Of a DNA stretch of 64,000 bases, positions 58,540-64,000 are shown one piece after another; positions within the stretch are counted from its first letter, which is position 1, and each line of letters begins with the position of its first letter. Made by a program: the position numbers and the translations under genes. Source of the DNA: Pogostemon cablin. Its lineage: Eukaryota > Streptophyta > Magnoliopsida > Lamiales > Lamiaceae. A model generated the notes under the pieces. The model did not search any database. It saw only the letters and a list, made by a program, of their open reading frames with translations, and was not told where the DNA came from. The DNA is taken from NCBI GenBank assembly GCA_023678885.1, contig CM042965.1, positions 34,081,777 to 34,145,776 on the forward strand. The letters run 5' to 3'.

Positions 58540-59409
58540 TTAGTTAAATTGGTAGAAGAGATTGTGAAAGAGGTTGATATGTTGTTTGTGCAACGCGACT
58601 CCGTAGAGTAAACCCCCCTCATTATCTGGATTTTGCATCAGAAAGCTTTTGCCTTCTAATGGAATTGATCCGGATCCATTGTAAACGGGCTTTCCCCACC
58701 CGAAATCTACACCGTAGGCTGGCAGCCGGGTCCAGCTGGTAAAGTGCAGATTGGGGCATTTGGTGGTGTGAGCGCTATGCGCCATGCCGCTCAAATCCCC
58801 CTGCAACTCCAAGTAATCCAACCCCGACCTCAAGTACTCATCGTCCATTCGGACAATCGCCGAGTGAACCAAACCCACCGCATAACTCAACGGATTCGAC
58901 GCCAGTTCGCCACACGTGGCAACCGATGCGGCTATGAATAAGGCGTTGCCGAAGAAGCCGTGCGGAAGCGGCGGCTGCAGCCTGTTCCGGACGTTGACCG
59001 GGATATTCAACTTGGTTTTCTGATGTGCGGGCAGGCCACGTGCCTTGCACACGCAGCGCCACACGTGGCCTGCCATCACCTCGTACGTACTGAACTTGTC
59101 GTTGCATTCCGCCTTGAGGGCTTTTAGCTGATCTGGTGTGATTTTCAGTACTGAATAAGCTGTTTCGGAGTTGGCGTCCGAGGGAGTAAGCAATTGTGGT
59201 GGTGGGTGGTACTCCACGTGAGGGAAGATAGGGCGTGGAGGATTGCGTGCGGACAGGAGAGTACGGTCGAAGAAGGGAGGAATTCCGACGTTGTTGCCTC
59301 TAGCTATGTCCGCCCAGGAATTATTGAAATGGAGAGCAGAAGTTCCGTCGGATAAGTGATGCTCGTTGGCAATGCCAAGGCAAACTCCACCACATTTAAA
59401 ACGAGTTAA
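58540..59409 (-). CDS. BAHD acyltransferase exon 2 (rosmarinate synthase/HCT-like), gene 2
   Basis: Open for 289 codons plus stop. It begins after a GTGCAG acceptor (AG at 59411-59410) with LTRFKCGGVCLG, which continues the LLLQ end of exon 1 in phase 0; the predicted protein is ~426 aa, the usual family size. The catalytic HHLSDG block (H and D of HxxxD near residues 154 and 158) and the structural DFGWG motif (near 372-376) are both present. GHVWRCVCKARGLP and GFFGNALF are also typical. NEHHLSDG is closer to Lamiaceae rosmarinate synthases than to shikimate transferases (usually RHHAADG), but the acceptor is unproven. These enzymes pass a caffeoyl or coumaroyl group from CoA to an alcohol acceptor in the cytosol. 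No stop or frameshift; likely functional if exon 1, outside the window, is intact. Confidence 0.92.
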   Translation of the reverse strand, partial: LTRFKCGGVCLGIANEHHLSDGTSALHFNNSWADIARGNNVGIPPFFDRTLLSARNPPRPIFPHVEYHPPPQLLTPSDANSETAYSVLKITPDQLKALKAECNDKFSTYEVMAGHVWRCVCKARGLPAHQKTKLNIPVNVRNRLQPPLPHGFFGNALFIAASVATCGELASNPLSYAVGLVHSAIVRMDDEYLRSGLDYLELQGDLSGMAHSAHTTKCPNLHFTSWTRLPAYGVDFGWGKPVYNGSGSIPLEGKSFLMQNPDNEGGLLYGVALHKQHINLFHNLFYQFN

Positions 59410-59506
59410 CTGCACCAGGTTAAATTACAACTTATTATTATTGTTGGAGTTGATTATAATTATTGTTTGTTATTTCTCTTAGGCAAAAACACACAAAGAA
59501 TTAATA

Positions 59507-59684
59507 CTCCCTTTGTTACAATCATAAATCTTCATTTGCTTTTTCGCATATATGTGTTTAAGGAGTATTATTATTATATGTGTAGTGAGTAGTTGTATTA
59601 GTAGTGAGCCGTGGACAATATGTAGAAATGTTTTATTAAAAAGGAGAAAATGAAAACATTTGAATGTGGCACCCATTAAAGTAA
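59507..59684. mobile_element. Stowaway MITE, left half (split by MULE)
   Basis: Starts CTCCCTTTGTTACAATC after TA; interior GTTTAAGGAGTATTATTATT matches the family. Continues at 62741 after the MULE and its target duplication. Confidence 0.8.
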
Positions 59685-59955
59685 GGGTTAATTGCAATAA
59701 AAAATCTCAACCTTTTATTTTATTGCAAATAAATCACAACATTTGAGAAATTGCAGAAAAACGCACCCAACGGGTAGGAGAGGGTTGTCCAACGTTTGAC
59801 GTGGCGCTGACCTTTGCCACGTCAGCTTTGAGTTTATTGCAAAAAAAACCTCAACCTTTACTAAAATTGCGATTTAATCCCAACCTTTGAGATTTTGGCA
59901 AAAAAGACCATCAAATTTTTATTTTTTATTTTAAATTGCACCCATTATATTTTAT
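59685..59955. repeat. MULE left terminal inverted repeat
   Basis: Inverted match to about 62455-62731. CCACGTCA/TGACGTGG G-box-like hairpin at about 59799-59827. Confidence 0.85.
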
Positions 59956-60115
59956 ATTAAAAATTTAAATTCTATAAAATTATTAAATAAAATAATAAAT
60001 TATTTTAGTTTTTAAAATATTTTATGCATTATAGATTTTTTTATAATTTATAAAATCATAGTATTCTTGAACATGTCTTAAGATTTTTTCGTAATTTTAT
60101 GTTATATTTAATATG

Positions 60116-60840
<725 letters not shown>

Positions 60841-60841
60841 T

Positions 60842-60962
60842 TTTTGGGCACAACATGGCTCTAATCCCCTACTTCGCGGAGGGCAGGAATTAAACCCGCG
60901 ACCTCATGCATGCATGAGGGCGCCTCCAACCACTGGGCCAAGGCCAGTTCTTGGTTATGAAT
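60842..60962 (-). mobile_element. SINE-like, tRNA-derived segment
   Basis: Minus strand reads TTGGCCCAGTGGTTGGAGG (RNA polymerase III A-box like TGGCNNAGTGG), then ~40 bp later GCGGGTTTAATTCCTGCC (B-box like GGTTCRANTCC). No clear A-tail or target duplication. Confidence 0.5.
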
Positions 60963-61009
60963 TGTACGAATATATACTTAAACCGATCTCTTGGAAACGA
61001 TTTTTGAGC

Positions 61010-62195
61010 CAAAAAGCCCATTTTCTCCACTTAAGCCCATTTTATTCACTTAAGCCCATCACCAAAATGTTGCCCTAATCCATTTGAGTCTCCATACATA
61101 TAAATATCCTCATTCTCATCTTTGGAGCTCCCAATTCCATTTCCTCATTTTTGGAGGCCACACCCCCATTTCACTCAAACACCCATTTTTCATCCATTAA
61201 ATTCTCCATTAAATAGTTGTGAGATCTCTCCCCCTTTCGGGGTGAGGGATCCGTAGTTTTAAATATTTTTCTAGATTAGGAATTTTTTGTTTTCCAAGAA
61301 GGTGGGGACACCAAGGAAATGATGATCTTCATGGATGTAAAAACTTCATTAAGGTGTAATCTAATCCAACTTATTATCTTTTTATTTTCTATGTTTTGGT
61401 GGTTGATTGAAGGCATGATTATTGATTAAATTATGAAAATGTCTTGATTGAATTTCCGGCTTTGATTACGTTTCATTTATGAAATTCACATACTTGTAAT
61501 AATATGGGATTTATGTCTTTGGTATTAATGTATAGTGATAAGGTTGTGTATTGTGTATCGACATGTCTTTTCGTTGTTTTGCCCTTAGTCGCTTTGCATG
61601 ATTATCATATGTGAGTTTCTTCCATTTATTACATGAGGGTTTAATATAAGGGGAGCCTAGCCAAGGAGTCCTTATGTTTAGAACAACGTAAATGGACACT
61701 AGAGAGGTTAAATCGAGAGGTCAATTAATCTAGTGAGGGGAACCCAACCTTAGTGAATTCATAGTACCTGGAAAGGGAATATTTCCTATGATTTAGTACC
61801 TTTTAGGGAACTCGTATGTGTAATTAGTACCTATTGAGAGGTGTTCGCTATGGTATCGTCCTATGTGCTATTTTGGGGCCTTTGTAAGGGCCTACATCCT
61901 CTTCATCTCGAGAGAGAGTTTAGGTGAAATTCGTGATCGCTCTTACTATGATAGCTTAAATTAGGAGGCAATTAGATGTGTTACATGATTGATCCATTTG
62001 AAGTGCATCATAAAAACTTCCTTTGCATTGAAAATTCCAAAAATATTGTAATTAGTTTCTTTTCATGCTTTTTATCACCTCCTTTTCAATCATCCCTAAC
62101 TAATCACGATACTATACCTAAAGGCCATGAATCCTAAATTCCCTTGGGTTCGATATTTTGTTGCTTAGTCGCCCCGACTATTAACGACCAATCGC
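61010..62195 (+). mobile_element. Athila-type LTR fragment inside the MULE
   Basis: 61670-62190 is a reverse-complement relative of the start of the element C LTR: CTCTCGAGATGG-type, TCATAGTACC, GTACCTATTGAGAGGTGTTTG-like and GGGTTCGATA landmarks come in the mirrored order. Plus-strand TATA ATATAAATATCC near 61095. Left end not defined. Confidence 0.7.
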
Positions 62196-62454
62196 CCACC
62201 TAAAATAATTAATATATTACCATGGGACCCACATACAATAATAATACACTTACCCACTTGCATTAAATATTATATATCTTTAAACTCACTATCCATTAAA
62301 ATACTATATTCCTTAATCAACGTGCAAAAAATAAACGTAAGCATTGAAACAAACGTAAGTATTGAAATGTAAATTTTAAATATTACTACATAATAATTTT
62401 TGAGAATATAATTTTATTGTAAAATATAATTTTTTTATTAGATTGGTGCAATTT

Positions 62455-62731
62455 TTTTAAAAAATAAAAAATTTGATGGTTATTTTTGCCAAAATTTCAA
62501 AGATTGGGATTTATTTGTAATAAAAGTAAAGATTGCGGTTATTTTTGCAATAAATTCAAAGCTGACGTGGCAAAGGTCAACGCCACGTCAGACATCGAGC
62601 AGCCCTCTCCTGCCCGTTGGGTGCGTTTTGCACGAATCTTAAAGGTCGAGATTTTTTTTTTGCAATTTCTCAAAGGTTGAGATTTATTTGCAATAAAATA
62701 AAATGTTGAGGTTTTTTTTTGCAATTAACCC
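62455..62731. repeat. MULE right terminal inverted repeat
   Basis: Partner of 59685-59955; outermost bases perfect, interior with scattered changes. Confidence 0.85.
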
Positions 62732-62740
62732 TTAAAGTAA

Positions 62741-62769
62741 ATTGAGGATTTTCGGTGGGGAGGAGGAAG
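62741..62769. mobile_element. Stowaway MITE, right end (split by MULE)
   Basis: ATTGAGGATTTTCGG...GGAGGAAG followed by TA; completes the element begun at 59507. Confidence 0.7.
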
Positions 62770-63136
62770 TAACATTAAATGCAATTTAGGTTTGAGGAAT
62801 TGATTTAACTCTGAGTAAAAATCATTATGTAAATTAAAATATTAAAAGTTCATTTTATATATACAAGTAATTTTAATTTCTTAATAAAGCTTAATCAAAA
62901 AATTTATTAAGCCCACTCAATAATAGTTTAATAATAATATTTCTAGTCTATCAAATTATATATTTTTTTGGTTAAATTTATAATAAAAATGGATTTTTGA
63001 TCCATGACTAATTTAATGTAAAATATGTTTTGCTATATATTCCTACTATCTCACGAAGTATCTCATAAAGGTTTATCAATTTTTCAAATCTTAAATTTAG
63101 AAAACATATTTATTTTTTTTATCAATCCCAACACAT
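62770..63136. other. BAHD gene 2 intron, AT-rich, no element seen
   Basis: No open frame or bounded repeat; probably original intron sequence. Confidence 0.55.
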
Positions 63137-63144
63137 TTCTATAA

Positions 63145-63404
63145 GGGTAGGTCTTGCATGAGACCGTATCACGTGAGACGATTTTTCACTTTTTAAAATA
63201 GTTATCACTTTCGCTATAAATCGTTATCACTTTCGCTATAAATCGTTATCACTTTTTATTTACACTATAAATTGTTCATGAAAGAGCATTTTCACTTTTC
63301 ATAATTTATTATCACTTTCCTTCATAAAAGTTATCACTTTCTGACCGTCTCACGTCACTTTCCTGTAAGCCCTTACGTGAGACGGTCTCACACAAGTCTT
63401 TTCC
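63145..63404. mobile_element. Mutator-like MITE, copy 3
   Basis: 260 bp with perfect 9-bp target duplication TTTCTATAA (63136-63144 and 63405-63413). Same family as 15955 and 35798. Confidence 0.92.
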
Positions 63405-63683
63405 TTTCTATAATACCCACTTTTAACATGCATCTCATTTTTTATTAAATTAATTAAAAAACTTTTTTCATAAACTATTGAAGTACTCATTTTTAACTAA
63501 CCCATTCCATAATCGATTTCTAGATCCGAGGCTAGAATGAGTTGAAGTTTACTTTTACTGAGATTTTCTCTAAAATATGAATATCATATACTTTACTAAA
63601 ATATGAATATCATGTACTTTACATTAGCTTTTAGAGGTACTCTTTTAAGTGTGATATTAATATAAGATTAGTATTGTCATATG

Positions 63684-63911
63684 CACTCCATCTTCGTTTG
63701 AAATATGGTCTTTTTTTTCATTTTGGCCGTCCGCTTCAAAGAGGGTTATTTCCTTTTTTACTCACATGAGATCCACACACACCCACTAATACAACTAAAA
63801 TATGGGCTCAACACTCTCACTCATATAACTACCCACTACACATTAAATAATAATACTCCAGAATTAACGCGCACAAAACTAAAAGACCCTCTTTTAGGTT
63901 GACGGAGGGAG
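63684..63911. mobile_element. Stowaway-like MITE in BAHD intron, reverse orientation
   Basis: Right end GACGGAGGGAG then TA; left end decayed (CACTCCATCTTCG). Interior is the reverse complement of the 8577 copy type. Confidence 0.75.
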
Positions 63912-63986
63912 TATTAGAATAGTCAAATTTAGACGTGAATTTTGAGAATCAAAATTTAATCTTCAAAACCTAAAACAAACATATAC

Positions 63987-64000
63987 CTGCAGCAGCAGGA
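63987..64000 (-). CDS. BAHD gene 2, last 14 bp of exon 1 (partial)
   Basis: Minus strand ends CTGCTGCTGCAG (LLLQ) at a GT donor, identical in phase to gene 1. The rest of exon 1 and the promoter are beyond the right edge. Confidence 0.85.

Noticed and set aside
44369..59409. Functional phenylpropanoid gene cluster of esterase plus BAHD enzymes
   Set aside because: The esterase piece is a single exon inside a CACTA element inside a retrotransposon, lacking two of three catalytic residues.
60842..60962. A tRNA gene
   Set aside because: A- and B-box-like words are present, but no cloverleaf with acceptor stem and anticodon loop could be drawn.

Overview
This is nuclear DNA of a dicot plant. 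Two BAHD acyltransferase gene pieces, both on the minus strand, frame the window. Their sequence, with a rosmarinate-synthase-like catalytic block around His-His-Leu-Ser-Asp, points to the mint family (Lamiaceae) or a close relative. Almost everything between them is transposable elements, many bounded exactly by target-site duplications (TSDs). I see no rRNA, tRNA gene or CRISPR.

Layout. (1) 1-832: 3' part of intron and complete exon 1 (422-832) of BAHD gene 1; its exon 2 lies left of the window. (2) 909-7713: a decayed Copia retrotransposon only 76 bp upstream of that gene's ATG. Its gag is split by a small antisense LTR element (2074-3793, TSD CATAG). (3) 7714-16937: AT-rich intergenic DNA with Stowaway MITEs, a TIR element with a hAT-like element inside it, an AT-rich repeat array carrying telomere-like CCCTAAA tracts, and a 787-bp tandem duplication. 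(4) 16938-56300: a nest of Athila/Tat-type Gypsy elements. Outer element A (minus strand, TSD GTAAC) carries decayed gag-pol at 46721-52480. Its left LTR is split by element B (18248-30730, TSD CCTTA), which is itself split by element C (20647-27464, TSD AGGTA). Its right LTR is split by solo LTR D (54279-56058). Its 3' spacer is split by two CACTA transposons, E (32028-42313) and F (43102-46193). E carries fragments of an ILP1/GCFC-like gene and a methylthioribose-1-phosphate isomerase gene; F carries a caffeoylshikimate esterase/MAGL-like fragment and an F-box fragment. (5) 56306-58539: intergenic DNA, MITEs and the 3' flank of BAHD gene 2. (6) 58540-64000: BAHD gene 2, with exon 2 at 58540-59409, a 4.6-kb intron, and the last 14 bp of exon 1 at the right edge. 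The intron holds a 3-kb MULE with ~270-bp TIRs and a 9-bp TSD, inserted inside a Stowaway MITE, plus two further MITEs.

Only the BAHD exons look like working host genes. They are tandem paralogues in the same orientation, with the same phase-0 splice site and similar intron starts, now separated by nested insertions. Within the nest, LTR divergence by eye runs A (several percent) > B (~1%) > C (~0.5%), which agrees with the nesting order. C is the most recent insertion and keeps an intact 399-aa ORF joining a gag-like region to an integrase C-terminal-like region, without protease, reverse transcriptase or integrase core.

The least conventional signal is in the LTRs. In each of the four Athila-type LTR families, a GC-rich island built from a different short palindrome lies just upstream of the TATA box, while the surrounding LTR and the post-pol spacer stay recognisably related.
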